Assembly: GCF_005938125.1 (NCBI RefSeq)
Contig: NZ_VCQN01000002.1
Span: 186,001 to 250,000 of the forward strand
DNA length: 64,000 nucleotides
From: Bacillus sp. BHET2
GTDB lineage: Bacteria; Bacillota; Bacilli; Bacillales; Bacillaceae_B
Direction of reading: 5' to 3'
The notes below the pieces were generated by a model. That model saw only the letters and a program-made list of their open reading frames with translations, searched no databases and was not told where the DNA came from. Position 1 is the first letter of the stretch, and each line of letters opens with the position of its first letter. The position numbers and the translations under genes are program-made. Positions 56,511 to 64,000 of this stretch are shown here, one piece after another.

Positions 56511-57254
56511 TTAGCTATATAAAGAAAAATACCAATGCAAGATTGGCTGATGAAAGAAGTATGCAACGAGTGTACCGATGACGATGTATGGACCAAAAGC
56601 AATCGGTTCTCCCTTTTTGAAAAAACCTGAAATCAAACCAAGTATTCCGACCGCTGCCCCAAATAGTGTGGCGAGAAAGAATGAAAAAATCATCACCTTA
56701 ACCCCCACAACTAAACCGATGACTGCGAATAGTTTGATATCACCACCGCCCATTCCTCCCTTGCTGATGATCGCAATCAGAAGCAGTAAACAAAAGCCGG
56801 CAATGGCTCCAGCAATACTGTCCCACCAAGGTTGTAATGGAATGAATATCCGTTCGATGACGAAAAGGACTGAAAAAACCATCAGCACTTTGTCAGGAAT
56901 GACCATATATTTAATGTCACTCACCGTGATGATCATAAATAACGACACCAGTGTTAGGGCGACAACGAGCTCCGGCTGTAGACCTAACATGATATAAGAT
57001 AGTAGAAATAATAGACCGGTAGACAGTTCCATCAAAGGATAGAGAGGAGAAATGCGCCCTTTACACTGAGCGCATTTTCCTCCTTGTATACTATAGGATA
57101 GAACAGGAACAAGTTCCTTGGCCGTAAGCGTGTGTTGACAGTACGGGCATGCGGATCTTGGTTTGACGATTGATTTTTTTAGCGGTACTCGAAGGCCGAC
57201 TACGTTGTAGAAGGAGCCTAGGAGGAGACCGTAAGCAAAGATTATTAAAGTCAT
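56511..57254 (-). CDS. pilD: Prepilin peptidase (PilD/ComC family)
   Basis: A 247-residue polytopic aspartyl protease and N-methyltransferase. The zinc-type cysteines C36/C39 (CPYC) and C61/C64 (CAQC) and both catalytic aspartates, D113 (SDIKYMVIPD) and D172 (GGGDIKLF), are intact. It should process both pilins in the operon and, if present elsewhere, ComG-type pseudopilins. In B. subtilis the single prepilin peptidase ComC is encoded at this same position. Confidence 0.95.
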   Translation of the reverse strand: MTLIIFAYGLLLGSFYNVVGLRVPLKKSIVKPRSACPYCQHTLTAKELVPVLSYSIQGGKCAQCKGRISPLYPLMELSTGLLFLLSYIMLGLQPELVVALTLVSLFMIITVSDIKYMVIPDKVLMVFSVLFVIERIFIPLQPWWDSIAGAIAGFCLLLLIAIISKGGMGGGDIKLFAVIGLVVGVKVMIFSFFLATLFGAAVGILGLISGFFKKGEPIAFGPYIVIGTLVAYFFHQPILHWYFSLYS

Positions 57255-57263
57255 AACAATATG

Positions 57264-57761
57264 TTACTCGCTAGCTACAGGTCCAGTAGCTGGGGTAGCA
57301 TTTGTAAAAGTTCCATCTAAATCTACTCCATCACGATTTAATTTATTTGGATCTTTACTTACAAAATAACCAGGAGTTCCAGCATCATTTGTTGTTAATG
57401 TAACAGTATATGTGTAATTTCCATTTGAATCTTTTGTAACAGTTACCTTACTTCCTGTTGAACTGTAATCACCATTAGAAGGATTATCCACTTCTTCCAA
57501 GTAACCTTTTGATACTAAATTGCCTAATGTGAAACTTTTAGAAGCACCAGTAAAATCACCTGATGTTACTGCCAACCTAGCCCCACTCACCATCTGCTGA
57601 GCATTCGCAATATGTGCATCCTTCTTCGAGTTATTAATCAAACCACCAATACTAGGAATCGCAATCGCAGCAATAATTCCTAAAATAACGACAACGGCAA
57701 GTAATTCAATAAGCGTCAATCCACGTTCATTTTTCAATCTTTTACCTAATTTCTTTAACAT
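57264..57761 (-). CDS. pilA: Major type IV pilin, PilA-like
   Basis: A 165-residue prepilin. Leader of 14 residues ends in ERG; mature protein starts LTLIELLAVVVILGIIAAIAIP with Glu at position 5. The C-terminal half is Thr/Ser/Gly/Asn-rich and lacks cysteines, so no disulfide loop. Its codons are more A/T-rich and Thr-heavy than the neighbours. A strong AGGAGG ribosome site seven bases before ATG and a 110-base upstream gap fit its role as the abundant subunit. Confidence 0.93.
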   Translation of the reverse strand: MLKKLGKRLKNERGLTLIELLAVVVILGIIAAIAIPSIGGLINNSKKDAHIANAQQMVSGARLAVTSGDFTGASKSFTLGNLVSKGYLEEVDNPSNGDYSSTGSKVTVTKDSNGNYTYTVTLTTNDAGTPGYFVSKDPNKLNRDGVDLDGTFTNATPATGPVASE

Positions 57762-57871
57762 GGTAATTCCTCCTGTTTATTTATCTATTACTAAAATATA
57801 GTAATCTAGTACTAGTATACAACACTCATCCGGCAAAATAATCATATTTTTTGTAAAATGATAGGTATTTT
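57762..57871 (-). promoter_or_regulatory. Leader of the major pilin, with possible promoter
   Basis: The only sizeable gap in the pilus operon. The minus strand has TATACT about 80 bases before the pilA start and a palindrome with arms ATTACTA and TAGTAAT. The -35 is poor, so an internal promoter is only a possibility. Confidence 0.35.
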
Positions 57872-59083
57872 CTAATAGTTCTGAACACTGTTGAAGATTT
57901 CGAACATGGGCACTAAAATCGATGTGACGATTGTTCCCACCAAACCTGCGAGCATGACGATCATTAGTGGTTCAATCAATGATTTTAGACGATCTGTTGA
58001 ACTTTCGACTTCTTTTTCGTAAAAATCGGCAACCTTTGCAAGCATGGCATCCAAGGAACCTGTTTCTTCTCCGATTGCGATCATTTGCGTAACCAATGGT
58101 GGAAAAGCCCAATGTCGTTTCATTGGCTCTGTCAGGGATGTCCCTTTTTCCAATGACCTCCTTGATTCGCCAATGACTTTGGATACAACTTCATTTTCGA
58201 CCACTTTCTCTACTATCGCTAATGCCTGCAAGATTGGCACCGAGCTTGAAAATAATGAGCTCAAGGTTCTCGTCATTCTGGCCAGGGCTGCTTTTTGCAG
58301 CATCTTTCCAAAGATGGGAATTCTCAGGATGGCATAGTCAAGATAATATTTCGATTGTTTGTTTCGTCTTACCATGGCTAGTGTAAAGGCCACCAATCCA
58401 AATAACAAAATGATGATATACCAATACTTTTGCATAAAATCACTTGAAGCAATAACAAATTTTGTGATGGCTGGAAGTTCACCACCAAAATCGGTGAGCA
58501 TTTTGACGAAGGTCGGTACAACTGCTGCAAGTAAGAAAATAACAACACCAATAGCGATAACACCAACGACCATTGGGTAAGCGAGTGCAGATATTATTTT
58601 CTGTTTTGTGATATGTTGCTTTTCATAATGAGTAGCCAATCCTTCCAATGTCTCATCCAAGCTACCTGATGCTTCTCCGGCTTTTAACATATTAATGAGT
58701 AAAGGTTCAAAAATCTTCTTATGGCGGGCGAATGAATCTGACAATGGATTCCCATCCCTTAATTCAGCTTCAATATCTGTCAGTGCTTTGCCCAGTTGTT
58801 TGCTTTCTGTCTGTTGGGCTAGAATATGAGTGGATTCTACGACGGTGACACCTGCTTGAAGCAGGGTAGAAAATTGCCTCAGGAAGATGACGAGATGCTG
58901 CAATTTCACCGGATTGCCAATCGTAATATCCCTCGTCATCAACGTTTCAGGTATTTCCAGAATTTCAATGACCCTGATTTCTTGCTTTTTCAACTGTATG
59001 AGGGCATCTTTTTTGGAGGCAGCTGTTATTACCCCTGATTTTTTCCCCAATTGATTTCGACCTGTATACTTAAAACGTCCCAT
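57872..59083 (-). CDS. pilC: Type IV pilus platform protein PilC
   Basis: A 403-residue T2SF-family membrane protein with two repeated cytoplasmic domains. N-terminal FKYTGRNQLGKKSGVI, first core LVIFLRQFSTLLQAGVT near 66, PLLINMLKAGEASGSLDETL, and second core QKAALARMTRTLSSLFSSSVP near 260 with IGEETGSLDAML. Three membrane segments (about 172-195, 222-242, 375-397). It couples PilB/PilT rotation to pilin insertion. Confidence 0.96.
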   Translation of the reverse strand: MGRFKYTGRNQLGKKSGVITAASKKDALIQLKKQEIRVIEILEIPETLMTRDITIGNPVKLQHLVIFLRQFSTLLQAGVTVVESTHILAQQTESKQLGKALTDIEAELRDGNPLSDSFARHKKIFEPLLINMLKAGEASGSLDETLEGLATHYEKQHITKQKIISALAYPMVVGVIAIGVVIFLLAAVVPTFVKMLTDFGGELPAITKFVIASSDFMQKYWYIIILLFGLVAFTLAMVRRNKQSKYYLDYAILRIPIFGKMLQKAALARMTRTLSSLFSSSVPILQALAIVEKVVENEVVSKVIGESRRSLEKGTSLTEPMKRHWAFPPLVTQMIAIGEETGSLDAMLAKVADFYEKEVESSTDRLKSLIEPLMIVMLAGLVGTIVTSILVPMFEIFNSVQNY

Positions 59084-60136
59084 TTATTGAGGAATCTCCT
59101 CTCTGCTATAAGGAAAAGCCATTTCCTTTGAAATGAGCCCACTCTCATAAAGGTTCATCACACTGTCGCTCATGATGTGCATTCCGCTATTTTTTGAAGT
59201 TTGCATGACATTTTGAATTTGATGGACTTTTTCAGAACGAATCAGATTGGCGATCGCCGCATTATTCATAAGCAACTCTGTCGCTGCTCTTCTCCCTTTT
59301 TTATCCGTCGTCGCAAACAAGCGCTGAGAAAGGATCCCAACCAGGACAGATGCAAGCTGTACACGGATTTGTGATTGTTGCTCAGGTGGGAAGACATCAA
59401 CGATACGCTCTATGGTGGCAGGTGCGCTAGATGTATGAAGGGTCGCTAGAACAAGATGACCCGTTTCTGCCGCAGTAATGGCTGTATGAATCGTTTCAAG
59501 ATCTCTCATCTCTCCAACCAGGATAATATCCGGATCTTGTCTAAGGGCACTTCTCAATCCCTTAGAGAATGAACGAGTGTCAAATCCCACCTCCCGCTGA
59601 TCGATGATCGATGCACCATGTTTGTGCAGGTACTCGATCGGGTCTTCGAGTGTAATAATATGCTTTCTCATTTTACGATTCATATAGTCAACAATAGACG
59701 CCAATGTCGTAGATTTCCCACTGCCTGTAGGGCCAGTGACGAGAAATAAGCCCTGAGGTTTTTCTGCAATCATCTTTAATGCATTGGGAAGAAATAGATC
59801 TTCCATAGTCGGAATAGAGGTTGGTATCACCCGGATTGCCAATGATACGCAGGAACGCTGTTTGAATGCATTGACCCTGAACCGTGAAACTCCCGGAATT
59901 CCATAGGAAAAATCCAGTTCCCCCACATCTTCAAAAACTGGATACATATTCTCAGCGATGATGGCCTTTGCCATTAATGATGTGCTCTCAGGAAGTAAAT
60001 TTTCTTTACCGAACCTCTTTAAGTCCCCATGTATCCGGAATATAGGGGGGGATCCCACTGTTAGGTGGATATCCGATGCCCCCAGTTCATAGGCGGACTT
60101 TAAAAGATAATCAACTTTGTCCTTCATTTCATTCAC
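59084..60136 (-). CDS. pilT: Type IV pilus retraction ATPase PilT
   Basis: A 350-residue hexameric ATPase. Walker A GPTGSGKST (135-142), Asp box ITLEDPIEYLH (161-171), Walker B DIILVGEMRD (203-212), His box GHLVLATLHTSSA (226-238), and the PilT-specific C-terminal motif AIANLIRSEKVHQI (canonical AIRNLIRE). Full length with all boxes intact, so retraction and twitching are possible. Stop of pilB abuts its start. Confidence 0.97.
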   Translation of the reverse strand: MNEMKDKVDYLLKSAYELGASDIHLTVGSPPIFRIHGDLKRFGKENLLPESTSLMAKAIIAENMYPVFEDVGELDFSYGIPGVSRFRVNAFKQRSCVSLAIRVIPTSIPTMEDLFLPNALKMIAEKPQGLFLVTGPTGSGKSTTLASIVDYMNRKMRKHIITLEDPIEYLHKHGASIIDQREVGFDTRSFSKGLRSALRQDPDIILVGEMRDLETIHTAITAAETGHLVLATLHTSSAPATIERIVDVFPPEQQSQIRVQLASVLVGILSQRLFATTDKKGRRAATELLMNNAAIANLIRSEKVHQIQNVMQTSKNSGMHIMSDSVMNLYESGLISKEMAFPYSREEIPQ

Positions 60137-61801
60137 CTACTCTGATATCGCTACTCTTAATACTTCTTCCGTCGTGGTTAAGCCTTGTTTCACTTTCAAC
60201 AGTCCATCATCAATTAAGAAGATGGTTTTATTCTGTACAGCATGCTCCCGTAGCTTTGAAAAAGGCTCATTATTTAATATGACCTTTTTCATATCATCAT
60301 TCATGACAAGTACTTCATGAATTGCGATCCGTCCTTTGTATCCTGTCATATTACAGGAAGAACAGCCTTGCCCCCTGGTGATCGTTTCGATCTTCATACC
60401 TCTTTTGGCAAAAATCTCGACTTCTCTCTTGGTTGCTGCCATTTCTTGTTTGCAATCCCGGCACACTTTCCTGATAAGCCGCTGAGCAACGACCCCGCTG
60501 AGCGATGAGGCAACTAAAAAGGGTTCTACTCCCATATCGAGCAGCCTTGTAACCGTACTGATGGCATCATTGGTATGGATCGTGCTCAAGACGAGATGTC
60601 CTGTCAACGAAGCACGGATGGATACTTCCACCGTTTCTCTATCTCGGATTTCACCGACCATGATGATATTCGGATCCTGACGTAAGATAGCCCTGAGACC
60701 TTTTGCGAACGTCAAGCCCACATTTTGATTCACACCGATCTGATTTATGCCCTCAAGCTGATACTCAACCGGATCCTCTATCGTAATAATGTTCACTTCT
60801 TCGCTATTGAGATGGTTTAATGCAGCATATAATGTCGAAGACTTACCGGATCCAGTAGGTCCCGTTATCAGGACAATACCTGTCGGCTGCTGAATCATTT
60901 TCATGAACCTTTGTTGATTTACTTTGTTGAATCCTAATTTCAAGAGGTCATTAAGACTTGATCCCAGGTCAAGAATCCTCAATACGATTTTCTCGCCGTA
61001 GACCGTAGGCAGCGTCGACACACGTAAATCGATTGGATGGAAGTCGATATTCACTTTTATCCGCCCATCCTGAGGAACCCTGAATTCAGTGATATCAAGA
61101 TTTGCCATGATTTTCAGCCTGGCAATCAGCATACTTTGCATATGCTTCGGAAGATTTCTTTCGGTTCTGAGAATCCCGTCCACCCTGTAACGGATGACTA
61201 CTTTTGTTTCTTGTGGATCAATATGGATATCACTCGCTTTTTGGGTCACGGCATTCGAAAGGATTCCGTTCACTAACCTCACAATCGGAGACTCTGAATC
61301 GACAATCGTTTCTTCTTCAACTTGGTTTTGATTTCGATTCTCCTGAAAAAGGTCTTCAAATCCATCTTCTAAATCATAGAACTTATTAATGACTTTTAGA
61401 ATGTCATCCTTTGTTGCAATCGCAGTCTCAATCTGGAAGCCAGTGGCTAAGCGAAGATCCTCAATAGCGTAAAAATCGAGGGGATCACTCATGGCTACGA
61501 ATAGCTTATCCCCTTCTTTTTTCAATGGAATCATCAGGTTGCGCTTTGCCGATTCTTTCGGGATTAAATGGAATAAGTTCGTTTCAAATGGATACCTGTA
61601 TAGGCTTACATGAGGGATGCCCAATTGAAATTCCAGCACTTCAATCAGCTGTTGCTCAGTAATATATCCTTTTTGAAGAAGGGCATCCCCTAACTTCTGT
61701 CCCTTCGCTTTATCTTTTAAGGTATCCTGTAACTGGGATTCAGAAATGATCCCTGCTTCAACGAGCAGATCCCCAAGTCTTTTTCTAATCGTAGTCACCA
61801 T
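60137..61801 (-). CDS. pilB: Type IV pilus extension ATPase PilB with MshEN domain
   Basis: A 554-residue assembly ATPase. The N-terminal MshEN/GSPII_E_N domain carries two half-motifs, RLGDLLVEAGII (8-19) and KLGDALLQKGYI (36-47) with LEFQ (56-59), that resemble the c-di-GMP-binding motif of MshE. The ATPase core has Walker A GPTGSGKSST (314-322), ITIEDPVEY, Walker B NIIMVGEIRD and His box GHLVLSTIHT. A tetra-Cys zinc site is at 447/450 and 480/483. It powers pilus extension. Confidence 0.97.
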   Translation of the reverse strand: MVTTIRKRLGDLLVEAGIISESQLQDTLKDKAKGQKLGDALLQKGYITEQQLIEVLEFQLGIPHVSLYRYPFETNLFHLIPKESAKRNLMIPLKKEGDKLFVAMSDPLDFYAIEDLRLATGFQIETAIATKDDILKVINKFYDLEDGFEDLFQENRNQNQVEEETIVDSESPIVRLVNGILSNAVTQKASDIHIDPQETKVVIRYRVDGILRTERNLPKHMQSMLIARLKIMANLDITEFRVPQDGRIKVNIDFHPIDLRVSTLPTVYGEKIVLRILDLGSSLNDLLKLGFNKVNQQRFMKMIQQPTGIVLITGPTGSGKSSTLYAALNHLNSEEVNIITIEDPVEYQLEGINQIGVNQNVGLTFAKGLRAILRQDPNIIMVGEIRDRETVEVSIRASLTGHLVLSTIHTNDAISTVTRLLDMGVEPFLVASSLSGVVAQRLIRKVCRDCKQEMAATKREVEIFAKRGMKIETITRGQGCSSCNMTGYKGRIAIHEVLVMNDDMKKVILNNEPFSKLREHAVQNKTIFLIDDGLLKVKQGLTTTEEVLRVAISE

Positions 61802-61819
61802 ATCACCTGCTTCAAGGAC

Positions 61820-63187
61820 TTATTTAAACTCTTTCTTCTGGGGTTTCACTTCTTCATTAGAGCTTTCTGAAGATTTTTCATCTGCTGAATCGCCACTTGT
61901 CTTTTCTGTGGATCCGGTTTCTTTATCTGGATTTTCATCAGATGAGGGTGCTGTATTATCCCCTTCTACTGATCCTTCACTTCCACCTTCCCCATCAGTT
62001 GGAACGTTGTCATAATCCGTTTCACTGGATTTCTCACTTAGTTCCTCTAAAGGATAGACGGCTATTTTATGCAGAGGAGCATAAAAATCTTCATTGATTA
62101 ATTCTTCTGAAAGAATTTCTCCTGAAGTGCTCAGTTTTTGCTTGTAAACTCGAATTAGGACTCCATCTTTCCCTTCTTGCTGAATATCTACATTTCCTTT
62201 ATCAACAAAAGGACTAAACTGTTTAATCATCCTAGGCGCAAAGGTTTCTGTATCCGATAACCGGACGTTGTAAGTGTTTGGAAAAGGAACACCTTGCAAT
62301 TGCGCCTTGATTCGCTTACCTTCAATGGCCAAGCTCAGCTCATAACCCGTTGAATTAGGATTCGTTATGACAAAGTCCTGATTATTCATCGGATTGAATT
62401 TCGCCTCAAACCCTAATGCCACATAATCTGGGAGTTGTTTACTGATATTTCGTTCTATAATAGCGAAATTGGAATGTAAACTTATTTGATAAAGTAACGA
62501 AGCCACTGGACTTAAATCTGCTTGAGATTCCACAACAAAGCCTTCTGTTTCTAAGAAGTTCGCAAAGGAAAACTGTGAATTGGGTGCAACGGGAATGGTG
62601 GGAAAGTTGTTTATGAAACTCTTAATAGTCGGCGTAATTTCCAATTCATTTGACACTGCTTCGAAAATGACTTGCGCAGACTCATTACTGGTTATGTAGT
62701 CGGATACATTGACGCTTTCATCCATTTGAAGGCTCCCAGCTAAGGAAAGAATGTATTCCTGTAGGGAAGAGACATTGAATTCCTCAGCATGATAGCCTGC
62801 GAACTGATTGGAGAGAAAATTATCAAAAGAAGGTTGGTCTACACTGACAATTAAACTGGTGTTTTTATGGTTCTCAAGTCTTTCTATGCTCTCTTCTAAA
62901 TGGAATTGGAAGATGGAGGGATCGATTTTTGCTGTCGCTCCATTATAATCCAGCGTTATGTTTTGATTGGCTTTCCATTCTTCTACTTTTTCATTCAGTA
63001 GGTTTTTTGCTTCTTCTTTGCTTGTTCCACCTAGATTAATAGATGCAACCGCTGCATGTTTTGATAGTTTGAGTGACTGAACAAAGAACGTTTCGTAAGC
63101 ATAAACGCCTAAATGAGAAAACCCGTATAGAAAAAACGTGGATAAGAATAAAACGGTCATTAGTTTTATAAGCAGACCTTTTTTCAC
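61820..63187 (-). CDS. Degenerate VanW-like envelope protein in pilus operon
   Basis: A 455-residue protein: N-terminal membrane anchor (about 7-28), a YoaR/PGB4-type domain (about 30-150; ASINLGGTSKEEAKNLL, with repeated halves), a VanW-like domain (about 205-335) recognisable from VAPNSQFSFANFLETEG to VITNPNSTGYELSLAI, and a Ser/Glu/Asp-rich tail of about 70 residues. The usual VanW motif GGGICQ[VL]S is replaced by DLSPVASLLYQISL. It lies 18 bases ahead of pilB, so it probably works with the pilus at the cell wall. The function is inferred from position only. Confidence 0.7.
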   Translation of the reverse strand: MKKGLLIKLMTVLFLSTFFLYGFSHLGVYAYETFFVQSLKLSKHAAVASINLGGTSKEEAKNLLNEKVEEWKANQNITLDYNGATAKIDPSIFQFHLEESIERLENHKNTSLIVSVDQPSFDNFLSNQFAGYHAEEFNVSSLQEYILSLAGSLQMDESVNVSDYITSNESAQVIFEAVSNELEITPTIKSFINNFPTIPVAPNSQFSFANFLETEGFVVESQADLSPVASLLYQISLHSNFAIIERNISKQLPDYVALGFEAKFNPMNNQDFVITNPNSTGYELSLAIEGKRIKAQLQGVPFPNTYNVRLSDTETFAPRMIKQFSPFVDKGNVDIQQEGKDGVLIRVYKQKLSTSGEILSEELINEDFYAPLHKIAVYPLEELSEKSSETDYDNVPTDGEGGSEGSVEGDNTAPSSDENPDKETGSTEKTSGDSADEKSSESSNEEVKPQKKEFK

Positions 63188-63209
63188 ATTTGGGGCTCCT
63201 TCCTCATTC

Positions 63210-63962
63210 CTACTTAATATTCATCGTTAAATCAACAAACACAGATGGACCTGCTTCTTGAGCTGCTTTAATATCTGATTCAGTTAAAGATGACCCCTTT
63301 GCAATCAATAAATGTCCCTCTAAATTATAGATGTCTTCTGTCACTCTTTTACCTGCCAGTAATTGAGTCTGTTTTGTCTTGATCGTCTCTAAGCCATGTC
63401 GAGGTTGTTGTTGTGTTTGTGGTTGATACGTGTTTAGCTCTTCTTCAATCACTGGTTCTGGAATTGCTGTCTGATCGAAGCTACCTTTGAAGTTCTCAGC
63501 AGCATCCTCATTTACAATAATGATGTCTTTTCCAAACGTTAACACATACTCAGTACCAAGGAAATATACACTGTCTTGTGCATTTAACTCCAATGAAACA
63601 ATCGCACCCGTTTCATCATCTACATAAAACTCTTGGATATTTCCGATCATTTGACCTTTCCGGGTCATGACACGAGTATCATTGATTTTTATTTTTTTAT
63701 TCACAAGCTGGTTAGCGATGGGAATTTCATTTAAGTCGATTACAGCATTTTCATTCTCAACCGTTACGGCATATTCCCCTATGCCGACAACCTTTTTAAA
63801 AGGGATTGCTTTGACACTTACCTGCCAATCTTCATGTTCGATCGTCAGGAAATCAACAGATCCCTTTTCTGGATTGATTACAAGGGATTTAACCCTGCCT
63901 ATTTCACTTCCATCGGATATGCTGATAATCGGTAATGTTTTCATTTCTGCGCTCTTTTTCAT
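63210..63962 (-). CDS. PRC-barrel protein at head of pilus operon
   Basis: A 250-residue cytoplasmic-looking protein with two PRC-barrel repeats (about 7-75, SDGSEIGRVKSLVINPEKG; and about 92-155, RKGQMIGNIQEFYVDDETG), a Gln/Pro linker with PQTQQQPRH, and a C-terminal segment of about 55 residues with a GKRVTEDIYNLEGHLLIAKG motif. PRC-barrels act in RNA processing (RimM) and membrane-associated complexes. ATG with AGGTGA six bases upstream. It is first in the visible operon and 22 bases before the VanW-like gene. The function is unknown; regulator or scaffold of the pilus machine is an inference. Confidence 0.75.
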   Translation of the reverse strand: MKKSAEMKTLPIISISDGSEIGRVKSLVINPEKGSVDFLTIEHEDWQVSVKAIPFKKVVGIGEYAVTVENENAVIDLNEIPIANQLVNKKIKINDTRVMTRKGQMIGNIQEFYVDDETGAIVSLELNAQDSVYFLGTEYVLTFGKDIIIVNEDAAENFKGSFDQTAIPEPVIEEELNTYQPQTQQQPRHGLETIKTKQTQLLAGKRVTEDIYNLEGHLLIAKGSSLTESDIKAAQEAGPSVFVDLTMNIK

Positions 63963-64000
63963 GTCATCTCACCTATTCTATCGTTTTAATTTCGCTTTGT

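Noticed and set aside
57264..57761. Recent horizontal gain of the major pilin gene from its A/T-rich composition
   Set aside because: Thr/Asn/Lys-rich pilin bodies force A/T-rich codons, and the gene is embedded in a conserved operon.

Overview
The window is a chromosomal segment of an endospore-forming, low-to-mid G+C Bacillaceae. The evidence is a dense set of sporulation genes (spoVB, bofC, safA, coxA-like, spo0B, spoIVFA/FB, spoIIB), many GTG/TTG starts behind strong Shine-Dalgarno sites, a His-type T-box, a 6S RNA next to aspS, and gene order that closely follows the yrvM-aspS-hisS-relA-recJ-secDF-tgt-ruv-nad-obg-min-mre-maf segment of Bacillus subtilis. A marine Bacillus/Rossellomorea-type organism is plausible, but the species cannot be fixed from sequence alone. 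Almost everything is on the minus strand; only yrvJ, spoVB, yrzE and nifS-niaR are on the plus strand.

Layout: 1-2.2 kb is a YtrA-type GntR-controlled ABC transporter operon, cut by the window edge, with its operator. 2.4-7.2 kb holds tcdA, a 6S RNA, aspS-hisS and a T-box leader. 7.2-15.8 kb holds a small conserved ORF (yrzK), a five-SH3 cell-wall amidase, dtd-relA, apt, recJ and lapA. 15.8-28.4 kb holds a cation efflux protein, secDF, comN, spoVB, a DUF421 protein, an anion/arsenite-type permease, yrzE, yajC-tgt-queA and ruvAB. 28.5-32.8 kb is a spore-envelope block: bofC, coxA-like lipoprotein, a phosphotransferase and repeat-rich SafA. 32.9-38.3 kb is NAD synthesis (nadB-nadC-nadA facing nifS-niaR) around a NiaR-like operator. 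38.3-43.3 kb holds pheA, pheB, obg, spo0B, rpmA-prp-rplU with an L21 leader. 43.3-52.4 kb holds RNase E/G, spoIVFA/FB with a near-perfect sigma-E promoter, minCD, mreBCD, radC and maf. 52.6-64 kb holds spoIIB and then a complete type IV pilus operon.

The most interesting part is the pilus operon (53.7-64 kb). It encodes a PRC-barrel protein, a degenerate VanW-like envelope protein, PilB with an MshEN-type N-terminus, PilT, PilC, major pilin, prepilin peptidase, PilM, PilN, PilO and a second pilin-like protein, ending at a terminator next to spoIIB. B. subtilis keeps only an orphan prepilin peptidase (comC) at this chromosomal position, so the locus may show the ancestral, intact form. Two short phased direct-repeat arrays (3352-3420 and 41857-41970), each downstream of a terminator, are the clearest structures that known features do not explain.

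Start codons were often moved inward from the longest reading frame because a good Shine-Dalgarno site pointed to an internal ATG, GTG or TTG; these choices are stated per gene. No searches or computations were run; family assignments rest on motif recognition, length and synteny.
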